A stretch of DNA of 64,000 nt. Source: Dyella sp. AtDHG13. Its GTDB lineage: Bacteria; Pseudomonadota; Gammaproteobacteria; Xanthomonadales; Rhodanobacteraceae. The stretch spans positions 43,461-107,460 of the forward strand of contig NZ_QICJ01000015.1 in the NCBI RefSeq assembly GCF_003201105.1, given 5' to 3'. The translations under genes and the position numbers were made by a program. Numbering within the stretch: position 1 is the first letter of the stretch; each line of letters opens with the position of its first letter. The notes under the pieces are model-generated. The model saw only the letters and a list, made by a program, of their open reading frames with translations. It ran no database searches and was not told where the DNA came from. This document shows, piece by piece, positions 23,139 through 30,912 of the stretch.

Positions 23139-23375
23139 ATGGCCCGTATTTGCCAAGTCACCGGAAAGGGTGTGCGGACTGGTAACAACGTCTCGCACGC
23201 TAACAACAAAACCCGTCGCCGCTGGTTGCCCAACCTGCATGAGCGCCGCTTCTGGGTCCCGAGCGAGAACCGCTGGGTGAAGCTGCGCGTTTCCAACCAC
23301 GCCCTGCGCACGATCGACAAGAACGGCATCGAAGCCGTGCTCGCCGACCTGCGTGCCCGCGGCGAAAAGATCTGA
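23139..23375 (+). CDS. rpmB: 50S ribosomal protein L28
   Basis: The 78-residue protein begins [20 protein letters not shown] and contains the typical [14 protein letters not shown] and [19 protein letters not shown] segments. A near-consensus Shine-Dalgarno site (AGGAGGT at 23128-23134) decides the start at 23139. It is followed 10 bases later by rpmG, the usual pair. Confidence 0.98.
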   Translation: MARICQVTGKGVRTGNNVSHANNKTRRRWLPNLHERRFWVPSENRWVKLRVSNHALRTIDKNGIEAVLADLRARGEKI

Positions 23376-23385
23376 GGATTGAGCC

Positions 23386-23553
23386 ATGGCTAACAGCAAG
23401 CAAGACAAGATCCGCCTGATCTCTTCGGCCGGCACCGGCCACTTCTACACCACGCAGAAGAACAAGAAGAACACCCCGGAAAAGTTCGAGTTCAAGAAGT
23501 ACGATCCGGTGGTTCGCAAGCACGTGATCTACAAGGAAGGCAAGATCAAGTAA
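23386..23553 (+). CDS. rpmG: 50S ribosomal protein L33
   Basis: The 55-residue protein reads [20 protein letters not shown] at the start and ends [11 protein letters not shown], as in the gammaproteobacterial cysteine-free L33 type that does not bind zinc. It is in an operon with rpmB and ended by a strong terminator. Confidence 0.98.
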   Translation: MANSKQDKIRLISSAGTGHFYTTQKNKKNTPEKFEFKKYDPVVRKHVIYKEGKIK

Positions 23554-23580
23554 GCCCCTCGGGTTTAGCTTGCTTCCTCG

Positions 23581-23607
23581 AAAAACCCGCCGCGAGGCGG
23601 GTTTTTT
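23581..23607 (+). terminator. Rho-independent terminator of rpmB-rpmG
   Basis: The stem CCCGCC-GCGA-GGCGGG is flanked by AAAAA and TTTTTT, 27 bases after the rpmG stop. Confidence 0.93.
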
Positions 23608-23774
23608 GTTGTCCGCTTGCCGCCGCTTCGGCGTGCTCGCGGAAGCTCGATTTTCATGCCCGTGTCTTGCAGCCGCGTAGCGCGAATGTGGCCGTGACCG
23701 CGGATCGCAGCTGACACCAGCGCGCCACGCATGTACGACACACGCGTGCAGTGGGCCATGGGCCAACGCGAGAG

Positions 23775-24101
23775 CTACATCGCCGGCCTCGTCCGCAACA
23801 GCGCATCCACCGCCTGCTGCCACTGTGGCGAGCCGGGCTGCGACTGCGGTGCTTCCTGCCCCAGCTTGTGCTGCACGGCGCTGCTCCACTCCGGCGAGCC
23901 GCGGTCCGGCCCGTGGCCGTCGTCGCTGATGTGCAGGCGCTCGTCCACCCACGCATACCATTGCGGCGAGCCGAGCTCGGCGTTGTCCGGCGTGTTCTGC
24001 GCGGCGGCCTTGGGTTGCGGCGGCTTCTGGTCGGGCGGCGGCGAGGCGGGCGAGCACGCGGCGAGCAGCGCGAGAGGAAGCATGGCGAGAAAGCGGCGCA
24101 T
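23775..24101 (-). CDS. Small lipoprotein with three GSPxW repeats
   Basis: The protein has 108 residues. A signal peptide with lipobox is visible (MRRFLAMLPLALLAACSPAS; the acylated Cys is residue 16). A Pro/Gln-rich linker follows, then three copies of a 13-residue unit: GSPQWYAWVDERL, GSPEWSSAVQHKL and GSPQWQQAVDALL. I know no family with this unit. Lipid anchoring to a membrane is inferred from the lipobox. It lies downstream of the HAD phosphatase gene on the same strand, but a long inverted repeat separates them. Confidence 0.8.
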   Translation of the reverse strand: MRRFLAMLPLALLAACSPASPPPDQKPPQPKAAAQNTPDNAELGSPQWYAWVDERLHISDDGHGPDRGSPEWSSAVQHKLGQEAPQSQPGSPQWQQAVDALLRTRPAM

Positions 24102-24185
24102 GGCGGCCTCCTGTGTTCCTGATCGGTCTTTGAGACTAACCGCTGCCGTCCATGCGGCGATGAATCGCGCCTGACGGCGAGAGCG

Positions 24186-24266
24186 AGGAGTGAGTCAAGA
24201 GGAGTGAGAAGTGAGAGAGAAGCGATGCTGGCGACTCTCACTCCTCACTTCTCTTCACTCACTCCT
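24186..24266. repeat. Long imperfect inverted repeat (about 31-bp arms)
   Basis: The left arm (24186-24216, AGGAGTGAGT-CAAGAGGAGT...) pairs with the right arm (24235-24266, ...CTTCACTCACTCCT), with about three mismatches and a loop of about 18 bases. Both arms are made of GAGTGAG/GAAGTGAG units. It sits just beyond the HAD gene stop and may act as a terminator or be a small mobile palindromic element. Confidence 0.7.
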
Positions 24267-24271
24267 GCTTT

Positions 24272-24955
24272 TCAGCTTCGCGCCACCACTTCGTCGATGT
24301 GCTTGAGCAGGTCGGCCGGGTCTTCGTAGACGCGGAAGGCGCCGGCATCCTCGAGTTCCTCCTGGCCATAGCCGCCGGAGAGCAGGCCCACGCCGAGCGC
24401 ACGCGCGTGCTGCGCGGCGAGCATGTCCCAGATGCTGTCGCCGATGACGAGGCTGTAGTGGATGTCCACGCCCAGCCGCTGCGCGGCGGTGATGAAAAGA
24501 TCCGGATCGGGCTTCGCATGGCGCACCTGGTCGCGCGTCACCACCGGCACCTTGGACGGATCGACGCCGAGCGCTTCGAGGTTGTGCGCAGCCGTCTGCA
24601 TGCGCCCGCTGGTGGCGATGGCCCACGGAATGTCGGCATCGGTGAGGAAGGCCAGCAGCTCGCGCGCGCCCGGCAGGGGACGCACCGAACCCTGCGTGGC
24701 CTGTCGGTTGTACGCCTCCGCGTGCCACGCGCGCAGGCGCGCCAAGCGTTCCTCGGTGATCTCCAGCCCGGTTTCGCGCAGCAGGATGTTGGTGAACAGG
24801 CCGCCGCTCATGCCGATCTTGCGGTGGATGCGCCACACCGACAGTTCCACGCCTTCGCGATCGAGCGCTTCCTTCCACGCCAGCACGTGCTGGTAGACGC
24901 TGTCGACGAGGGTGCCGTCGAGATCGAACAGGAAGGCGGTATCGGCGCGTGGCAT
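24272..24955 (-). CDS. HAD-family hydrolase (phosphoglycolate-phosphatase-like)
   Basis: The 227-residue protein has all four HAD motifs. Motif I is FLFDLDGTLVDSVYQH near residue 9. Motif II is the serine/threonine in AIATSGRM near residue 115. Motif III is the lysine in RHAKPDPDLF near residue 146, and motif IV is VIGDSIWDMLAA near residue 172. A helical cap domain lies between motifs I and II (subclass I), as in beta-phosphoglucomutase and phosphoglycolate phosphatase. ATG 24955 is chosen because the motif starts right after it. The substrate is unknown. Confidence 0.88.
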   Translation of the reverse strand: MPRADTAFLFDLDGTLVDSVYQHVLAWKEALDREGVELSVWRIHRKIGMSGGLFTNILLRETGLEITEERLARLRAWHAEAYNRQATQGSVRPLPGARELLAFLTDADIPWAIATSGRMQTAAHNLEALGVDPSKVPVVTRDQVRHAKPDPDLFITAAQRLGVDIHYSLVIGDSIWDMLAAQHARALGVGLLSGGYGQEELEDAGAFRVYEDPADLLKHIDEVVARS

Positions 24956-25249
24956 GGCGGATTCGCTTGATCGGGGGAGGGCACTACAGCGTAGCACTGC
25001 GGGCAGTGCTTACCCGCGAAGCGTGATGCAACGCACGCTGTCATGTAGGGCTGCCCGCGGGATGACAGAAAGCGCCGCAGGCGATGCCTAACGTAGATGG
25101 CGTCGAACGGATGCATCCTGCCGGGGGGCGAGGAGCGGAAGTGGCGACCGGGCGAGCGCATCTCGTGCGCCCGTCCACTCACCGACGAACACATGCCCCC
25201 GGCGGCGCGCATGCGCGACATACCGACCACTCAAGTCCGGGGGGACAGC

Positions 25250-25561
25250 ATGAAACGCATCAGTCTGTTGGGGGTGATGGGCGCGGCAAGCTTGATGGCC
25301 GCACCCGCGGCGGTGGCGAGCGGGGGCTATGCACGCATCGTGTTCACGGGTGCCGTGGTCAACGACGCCTGCCCGTCGGGCACGCCGTTGATCGGTTCGC
25401 GCGGAGGCATGGGCGTGTGCACCGTGGCGGGCGCGGCACGCGCGGTGTACGTGGAACAGACGAGCATGGCGAGCGACTACAGCGGCGTTGCCATGCTCGA
25501 TTACTTCGTGGAGCGGCCGGGCGGCGGCCGCAAGCTGGTGGTGACGCGCCAGTACCGCTGA
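25250..25561 (+). CDS. Small exported protein with a fimbrial-subunit-like N-terminus
   Basis: The protein has 103 residues. A Sec signal peptide is clear (MKRISLLGVMGAASLMAAPA, AVAS|GG) with a strong GGGGGACAGC region before the ATG. The mature protein starts GGYARIVFTGAVVNDACPSG, which resembles the first strand of type 1 pilins (GxIxFxGxVVxxxC). It has a second Cys (GVCTV), which could form the usual disulfide. It is shorter than a real pilin and no chaperone-usher genes are nearby. It could be a reduced pilin-like adhesin or only a chance resemblance. Confidence 0.65.
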   Translation: MKRISLLGVMGAASLMAAPAAVASGGYARIVFTGAVVNDACPSGTPLIGSRGGMGVCTVAGAARAVYVEQTSMASDYSGVAMLDYFVERPGGGRKLVVTRQYR

Positions 25562-25588
25562 GCCGGTGGCCAACGGCTGGCGGAAACG

Positions 25589-26608
25589 TCAGCCGTTCGG
25601 CAGCAGTGGCTTGCCGGCGTCGAGCACGGCGAGCGCGGCGGCGCCGAGCAGGCCCGGATCCGGATGCATCATCGCCACGGTCGGCACCTGCTCCAGCGTT
25701 TCGCGGAAACGGCCCTTCGCTTCGAAGCGTTCGCGGAAGCCGCCGTGCTGCAGCCACGGCAGCAGGATCGGCAGCATGCCGCCGGTCAGGAACACGCCGT
25801 CCCAGCCGCCCAGGCTCAGCACCAGGTCGCCGGCGACGCTGCCGAAGATGCCGGCCAGCGTTTCCACCGTGCGCACGCACAGCGCGTCCGTGCCGGCTTC
25901 GGCGCGGGCGGTGATGTCTTCGGGCGTGTATTCCTCCGGTGGCTGGCCGGCGATGTCGGCCAGCGCGAGGTACAGGTTCACCAGGCCGTTGCCGCAGATC
26001 ATGCGTTCGCTGGAGACGCGGCCGAAGCGCGCGTTGAGGCGATGCAGGATTTCCACGTCCTCCGCCGTGTGGGCCGCGAAGCCGGCGTGGCCGCCTTCGG
26101 TTTCCAGCACGATCCAGCGGCCTTCGCGACGCATCAGGCCGGCCACGCCCAGGCCCGTGCCCGGGCCCACCACCACGAAGGTCTGCGTGTCGCGCGCGCC
26201 CGGCGAGGGCATCGCCTGCGGGCCCACTGAGGTGAGCTGGTCGGGCGTATGCAGCGGCACGGCCATGGCCTGCGCCGCGAAATCGTTCACCAGATGCACC
26301 GCCTCCATGCCCAGCTCGGCCTGCAGCGCATGCGCCGCGACCTGCCACGGGTTGTTGGTGACCTTCACCGTCTCGCCCTCGCTCACGCGGCCGGCGGCAG
26401 CGATGACGGCGCGCGAGGCGGTGAACCCCGTGTCGGTGAAATACTGGCGGATGGCTTCGGCCAGCGAGGCGTGGTCCTTGACGCGGTAGCGCCGCACGCT
26501 GTCGTCCATCAGCGGGTTGGACCGGCCCGTGTCAGCCAGTGCGAATCGCACATTGGTGCCGCCGAGGTCAGCAAGCAAGGTCGGGGCGGCACGGGCTGGT
26601 GTTCTCAT
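25589..26608 (-). CDS. glk: Glucokinase
   Basis: This bacterial glucokinase (ROK-independent group A) of 339 residues phosphorylates glucose with ATP. The phosphate-1 motif is LLADLGGTNVRFALADTG near residue 12. The sugar-binding region is KVTNNPWQ and VHLVNDFAAQAMA near residue 105. The adenosine-side segment is VVVGPGTGLGVAGL near residue 140. ETEGGHAGFA and a FLTGGM segment follow. ATG 26608 is chosen because the protein motif begins soon after it and the upstream extension has no family match. It is convergent with the small exported protein. Confidence 0.95.
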   Translation of the reverse strand: MRTPARAAPTLLADLGGTNVRFALADTGRSNPLMDDSVRRYRVKDHASLAEAIRQYFTDTGFTASRAVIAAAGRVSEGETVKVTNNPWQVAAHALQAELGMEAVHLVNDFAAQAMAVPLHTPDQLTSVGPQAMPSPGARDTQTFVVVGPGTGLGVAGLMRREGRWIVLETEGGHAGFAAHTAEDVEILHRLNARFGRVSSERMICGNGLVNLYLALADIAGQPPEEYTPEDITARAEAGTDALCVRTVETLAGIFGSVAGDLVLSLGGWDGVFLTGGMLPILLPWLQHGGFRERFEAKGRFRETLEQVPTVAMMHPDPGLLGAAALAVLDAGKPLLPNG

Positions 26609-26733
26609 GGACGGTCCTGCACTTGGGGAGACAGTAAGGGTGACTCCACCGGGCTGTTTCGTCCAGTAGTGCAATGCAGCGAACGGCGGTTTTCCAGCCA
26701 TTCGGCGGCGAATGGCTGGACGTCCGGCCGTCC

Positions 26734-26765
26734 ATCGCGGACGGGGCGGCGGCCCCGTCCGCGAT
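26734..26765 (-). terminator. Strong hairpin downstream of the SDR gene
   Basis: A perfect 14-bp stem (ATCGCGGACGGGGC) with a four-base loop begins 8 bases past the SDR stop codon on the minus strand. No T-run follows, but its stability and position suggest termination or transcript protection between SDR and glk. Confidence 0.6.
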
Positions 26766-26773
26766 GCCCTGGA

Positions 26774-27478
26774 TCAGGCCGCGCCGAGGTAGGCCGCGCG
26801 CGGTGCGTTGAAGCCCGCCTTCACCTGTTTGGCGGTGTCGTCGGCAAGAATTTCCGAATCGCCGCGCTCCAGCGCTTCCAGCGTGCGCTGCGCGATGTCG
26901 TCCGGGCTCGCCTTGGGCGCATCGACGTGGCTGACCATGTCAGTGTCGATATAACCGGCGTGGATGCCCAGCACCTGCGTGCCCTGTTCGCGCAGCTCGT
27001 TGCGCAGGCTGTTGGTCAGCGCCCACGCGGCGGCCTTGGACACCGAGTACGCGCTGGTGCTGGGCAGGCTGATCCAGCTCAACGCGGAAAGCATGTTGAC
27101 CAGCGCGCCGCCGCCGTTCTTCTTCAGCACCGGCGCAAACGCCACGCTCACGTTGTGGATGCCGTAGAGATTGGTTTCCATGATGCGGCGCAGATCGTGC
27201 TGGCCTTCCCGCGCATCGAGCAGCGGGATGCCGCCGGTGATGCCCGCGTTGTTGATGACGATGTCCACGTCGGAAGCGAGCGCCGCGGCGGCGGCGGCAT
27301 CTTCCGGACGCGTCACGTCGAGCTTCACCGGCACGACGCCGGCCAGGGTGACGGTGGAAGGATCGCGCGCGCCGGCATAGACCTTGCGCGCGCCCGCGGC
27401 GAGCAGCGCCTTGGCGAAGGCAAGGCCGAGGCCGCGGTTGGCGCCGGTGACGAGAACGGTGGAGCCCTGGATTTTCAT
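26774..27478 (-). CDS. Short-chain dehydrogenase/reductase
   Basis: The 234-residue NAD(P)-dependent SDR has the cofactor motif TGANRGLGLAFAKALL near residue 11 and the NNAG motif in VIVNNAG-type sequence (DIVINNAGITGG) near residue 76. The catalytic Ser is in LSALSWISLPSTSAYSVSKA and the YxxxK pair is YSVSK near residue 145. It is divergent from an hxlR gene, and a palindromic operator lies 30 bases upstream of its start. Regulation by that HxlR protein, as in quinone- or aldehyde-stress circuits, is likely but inferred. Confidence 0.92.
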   Translation of the reverse strand: MKIQGSTVLVTGANRGLGLAFAKALLAAGARKVYAGARDPSTVTLAGVVPVKLDVTRPEDAAAAAALASDVDIVINNAGITGGIPLLDAREGQHDLRRIMETNLYGIHNVSVAFAPVLKKNGGGALVNMLSALSWISLPSTSAYSVSKAAAWALTNSLRNELREQGTQVLGIHAGYIDTDMVSHVDAPKASPDDIAQRTLEALERGDSEILADDTAKQVKAGFNAPRAAYLGAA

Positions 27479-27508
27479 CGGTATGTCCTGTGGGTGGGAG
27501 CGACGGCT

Positions 27509-27534
27509 ATTTATATGATTTAAATCATATAAAT
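27509..27534. promoter_or_regulatory. 26-bp perfect palindromic operator between SDR and hxlR
   Basis: The half-site ATTTATATGATTT is followed by its exact reverse complement, an AT-only-centred palindrome in otherwise GC-rich DNA. It lies 31 bases upstream of the SDR start codon. The size and symmetry fit a dimeric winged-helix regulator, most simply the adjacent HxlR protein. Confidence 0.8.
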
Positions 27535-27620
27535 CGGATATTCGCGGCTCCAAGGGCGCTTCCGCGACGCTCCGTTTCACGGAGGCATCACAAAAAGTCA
27601 CTTGCATTCCGCAAGTTACG

Positions 27621-27631
27621 ATTTATATGAT
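27621..27631. promoter_or_regulatory. Second operator half-site in front of hxlR
   Basis: ATTTATATGAT repeats exactly the first 11 bases of the 26-bp palindrome, 112 bases away and 33 bases before the hxlR start. The second half is degraded (CATCATCA). It could give autoregulation of the efflux operon. Confidence 0.6.
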
Positions 27632-27663
27632 CATCATCATTCAATCTACCACGAGTCGCCAAC

Positions 27664-28191
27664 GTGCGCCGCACCGCCTTCGAAAACATGGCATGCCCCA
27701 TCGCCCAGGCCCTGGATCGCGTGGGCGATGGCTGGAGCATGCTGATCCTGCGGGATGCCTTTTACGGCCTGAGCCGCTTCGACGATTTCCAGGCCAGCCT
27801 GGGCATCGCGCCCAACATCCTCAGCCGCCGGCTGGCGACGCTGGTGGAGCAGGGCATGCTGGAGCGCCGCCGCTACAGCAGCCGTCCGGTGCGGCACGAA
27901 TACGTGCTCACGGAATGCGGGCGCGACTTCCGCCCCGTGCTGCTGGCCCTGATGGCCTGGGGCAACCGCCACTTCTCGCCCGACGGCCACGCCATCGAAC
28001 TGGTCGACCGCCACACCGGGCAACTGGTCGAGCCGATGTTCGTCGACCGCCGCACCGGCGAACCCATTACCCGCGAACGCCACCAGATGCGCGCCGGCCC
28101 CGCCGCCGACGAGCGCATGCGCGCGCGCATCGCGTTGCGCAATTCACGCCTGCCTTCCCCTGATCCCATCCCCTCGGAGTCCACCCCATGA
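27664..28191 (+). CDS. HxlR-family transcriptional regulator
   Basis: The 175-residue winged-helix protein begins at GTG 27664. The family core CPIAQALDRVGDGWSMLILR, then FYGLSRFDDFQASLGIAPNI and LSRRLATLVEQGMLERR, is intact. The redox-type cysteine of many HxlR members is present (MACPIAQ). The stop overlaps the emrA start (ATGA), so it is the first gene of the efflux operon. The C-terminal extension after residue 120 is longer than in minimal HxlR proteins. It probably represses both itself and the divergent SDR gene via the palindrome. Confidence 0.92.
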   Translation: MRRTAFENMACPIAQALDRVGDGWSMLILRDAFYGLSRFDDFQASLGIAPNILSRRLATLVEQGMLERRRYSSRPVRHEYVLTECGRDFRPVLLALMAWGNRHFSPDGHAIELVDRHTGQLVEPMFVDRRTGEPITRERHQMRAGPAADERMRARIALRNSRLPSPDPIPSESTP

Positions 28192-29291
28192 ACGTCGCCA
28201 CCGCCGCCGAGCGCGCGGACAGTCCCGCGCTGGTCGAACCTGTTCCACGCCATCGCAAGAAACACATCCTGCGCGTCGCCATCGGCATCGCGCTGATCGC
28301 CGGCATCGTCTACGGCACGCACTGGTGGACGACGGGCCGCTTCATCGAAGACACCGACGACGCCTATGTCGGCGGCGACGTCACCGTGGTCGGGCCCAAG
28401 GTGCCCGGCTATATCGCGCAGGTGGCAGTGACCGACAACCAGTTCGTGCACGCCGGCGACCTGCTGGTGAAGATCGACGACCGCGATTACCGCGCGGCCG
28501 TGGCGCGCGCCGACGGCGCCGTCGCCGCGCAGCAGGCCCTGCTCGCCAACCTCGACGCGAACGAAAAACTGCAGGAGGCGGTGATCCGTCAGGCGCAGGC
28601 CGGCGTGGCCGCCGCGGATGCGGAAACGCAACGCTCGCGCGATGACGAGGCGCGTTATCGCGACCTCTCCAGCCGCTCGGCCGTTTCCATCGAAAGCGCG
28701 CAGCGCGCCGACGCCACCTACAAGACAGCGCGCGCCGCGACGGACAAGGCGCAGGCCGCGCTCGTCGCCGCGCAACGCCAGATCGACGTCATCGAGTCGC
28801 AGAAACAACAGGCGCGCGCCGCGTTGCAGCAGGCCATCGCCGAGCGCGACATCGCCCGCTTGAACGAGGGCTACACCGAACTGCGCGCGCCGGTGGACGG
28901 CGTGGTGGGCAACCGCCGCGCACGCACCGGCGCCTATGCGGCAGCCGGCACGCAGTTGTTGTCGGTAGTGCCGGCGCGCGGCCTGTGGGTGGATGCCAAC
29001 TTCAAGGAAGACCAGCTGGCGCGCATGCGCGCGGGCCAGCCGGTGGAAATCCGCGCGGACGTACTGCCGGGCCGCGTGTTCCGCGGCCATCTCGCCAGCC
29101 TCGCGCCCGCCACGGGTGCGCAGTTCAGCGTGCTGCCGCCGGAAAACGCCACCGGCAACTTCACCAAGGTCGTGCAGCGCGTGCCGGTGCGCGTGGTGCT
29201 GGACGACAAGGACAGCCAGCTCGGCGTGCTGCGCCCGGGACTCTCCGTGGTCGCCGACGTGGATACGCGCGCCGTGGCCGCCACGCCATGA
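28188..29291 (+). CDS. emrA: HlyD/EmrA-type membrane-fusion protein of a multidrug efflux pump
   Basis: The 367-residue periplasmic adaptor has one N-terminal membrane anchor (LRVAIGIALIAGIVYGTHWW, residues about 29-47). The DTDDAYVGGDVTVVGPKVPG segment is the conserved start of EmrA lipoyl-like domains. Two long coiled-coil helices (about residues 95-210) and the DGVVGNRRARTGAYAAAGTQ beta-barrel region follow. It links the inner-membrane EmrB-like transporter to the outer-membrane factor encoded next. Both gene borders with hxlR and emrB are ATGA overlaps. Confidence 0.9.
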   Translation: MNVATAAERADSPALVEPVPRHRKKHILRVAIGIALIAGIVYGTHWWTTGRFIEDTDDAYVGGDVTVVGPKVPGYIAQVAVTDNQFVHAGDLLVKIDDRDYRAAVARADGAVAAQQALLANLDANEKLQEAVIRQAQAGVAAADAETQRSRDDEARYRDLSSRSAVSIESAQRADATYKTARAATDKAQAALVAAQRQIDVIESQKQQARAALQQAIAERDIARLNEGYTELRAPVDGVVGNRRARTGAYAAAGTQLLSVVPARGLWVDANFKEDQLARMRAGQPVEIRADVLPGRVFRGHLASLAPATGAQFSVLPPENATGNFTKVVQRVPVRVVLDDKDSQLGVLRPGLSVVADVDTRAVAATP

Positions 29292-30886
29292 ACGCCGTCG
29301 CCGGCCGCGTGCCGTACTCCGAACCGGTGGATCCCGCCGCGCTGAGCATGGCGCAGAAGGTGTTCGCCTTCGCCACCATGTGCGTGGGCATGTTCATCGC
29401 CCTGCTGGACATCCAGATCGTGTCCGCCTCGCTGCGCGACATCGGCGGCGGGCTCTCTGCCGGTGCGGACGAAACGGCGTGGGTGCAGACCAGTTACCTG
29501 ATCGCGGAGATCGTGGTGATCCCGTTGTCGGGCTGGCTCTCGCGCGTGATGTCCACGCGCTGGCTGTTCGCCGCCTCCGCCGCGGGCTTCACCATCACCA
29601 GCATGCTGTGCGGCGCCGCCTGGGACATCAAGAGCATGATCGTGTTCCGTGCACTGCAGGGTTTTCTCGGCGGCTCGATGATCCCCACGGTGTTCACCAC
29701 CGCGTTCGTGTTCTTCCACAACAAGCAGCGCGTGATCGCGGCGGCCACCATCGGCGCCATCGCCTCGCTGGCGCCCACGCTGGGTCCGACGCTGGGCGGA
29801 TGGATCACCGACAACGCCTCGTGGCACTGGCTGTTCTTCATCAACCTCGTGCCCGGCATCTTCGTCACGGTGGCGGTGCCGATGCTGGTGAACATCGATC
29901 GCCCCGATCTCTCGCTGCTGCGCCACGCCGACTACCTGGGCATGGTGCTGCTCGCGGTGTTCCTCGGCTGCCTGGAATACACGCTGGAAGAAGGCCCGCG
30001 CTGGAACTGGTTCAGCGACCAGGTGATCCTGGCCAATGCGTGGCTGTCGGGCATCGCGGGCGTGGGTTTCGTGGCGCGCAGCCTGACCTATGAACATCCG
30101 GTGGTGGACCTGCGCGCGCTGCGCGACCGCAACTTCGCGCTCGGTTCGTTCTTCTCCTTCGTCACCGGCATCGGGCTGTTCTCCACCATCTATCTCACGC
30201 CGCTGTTCCTAGGGCGCGTGCGCGGCTACAGCGCCCTGCAGATCGGCGAGGCGATCTTCTCCACCGGCGTGTTCCAGATCATGAGCATTCCGCTGTACGC
30301 CTTTCTCGCGCGGCGCTACGACCTGCGCTGGATCATGATGGCGGGGCTCGCGCTGTTTGCCGTGTCGATGTGGGATTTCTCGCCGATCACGCACGACTGG
30401 GGCGCGCGCGAACTGCTGCTGCCGCAGGCGCTGCGCGGCATGGCGCAGCAGCTGGCGGTGCCGCCCGCGGTGACATTGACGCTCGGCGGCCTGGCGCCGG
30501 CGCGATTGAAACTGGCGTCCGGCCTGTTCAACCTCATGCGCAACCTCGGCGGCGCCATCGGCATCGCCGTGTGCGCCACCATCCTCAACGACCGCACCAA
30601 CCTGCATTTCTATCGACTGGCCGAACATCTCAACGCCGGCAACGAGGCGATGAACGGCTGGCTGGCGCAGACCAGCACGCACCTGGCCGAGCTGGGGCAG
30701 GGTGCCGCGGGCGATCCGGACGGCTCGCTGCACCAGCTGTGGCAATTGGCCTATCGCGAAGCGCAGACCTTGTCGTACGCCGACGCGTTCCTCGCCATCG
30801 GCCTGTGCTTCGCCGTCGCCACGGTGATGGTGCCGCTGATGCGCAAGGTGGCGCCTCCGGCGGGCCCTTCCGCGGACGCGCACTGA
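29288..30886 (+). CDS. emrB: DHA2-family MFS multidrug transporter (EmrB/QacA type)
   Basis: This 532-residue proton-driven drug exporter has 14 predicted membrane segments. The start ATG 29288 overlaps the emrA stop. It shows FIALLDIQIVSASLRDIGGG (motif D1), GWLSRVMSTRWLF (motif A-like) and RALQGFLGGSMIPTVF (motif B). GPTLGGWITDNASWHWLFFI is the DHA2 motif C with the conserved WRWxFxxN-like end. The substrate is not predictable; EmrAB pumps expel hydrophobic acids and uncouplers. Confidence 0.92.
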   Translation: MNAVAGRVPYSEPVDPAALSMAQKVFAFATMCVGMFIALLDIQIVSASLRDIGGGLSAGADETAWVQTSYLIAEIVVIPLSGWLSRVMSTRWLFAASAAGFTITSMLCGAAWDIKSMIVFRALQGFLGGSMIPTVFTTAFVFFHNKQRVIAAATIGAIASLAPTLGPTLGGWITDNASWHWLFFINLVPGIFVTVAVPMLVNIDRPDLSLLRHADYLGMVLLAVFLGCLEYTLEEGPRWNWFSDQVILANAWLSGIAGVGFVARSLTYEHPVVDLRALRDRNFALGSFFSFVTGIGLFSTIYLTPLFLGRVRGYSALQIGEAIFSTGVFQIMSIPLYAFLARRYDLRWIMMAGLALFAVSMWDFSPITHDWGARELLLPQALRGMAQQLAVPPAVTLTLGGLAPARLKLASGLFNLMRNLGGAIGIAVCATILNDRTNLHFYRLAEHLNAGNEAMNGWLAQTSTHLAELGQGAAGDPDGSLHQLWQLAYREAQTLSYADAFLAIGLCFAVATVMVPLMRKVAPPAGPSADAH

Positions 30887-30912
30887 ATCCTTACTTCTCC
30901 TCGAGAACTCAC

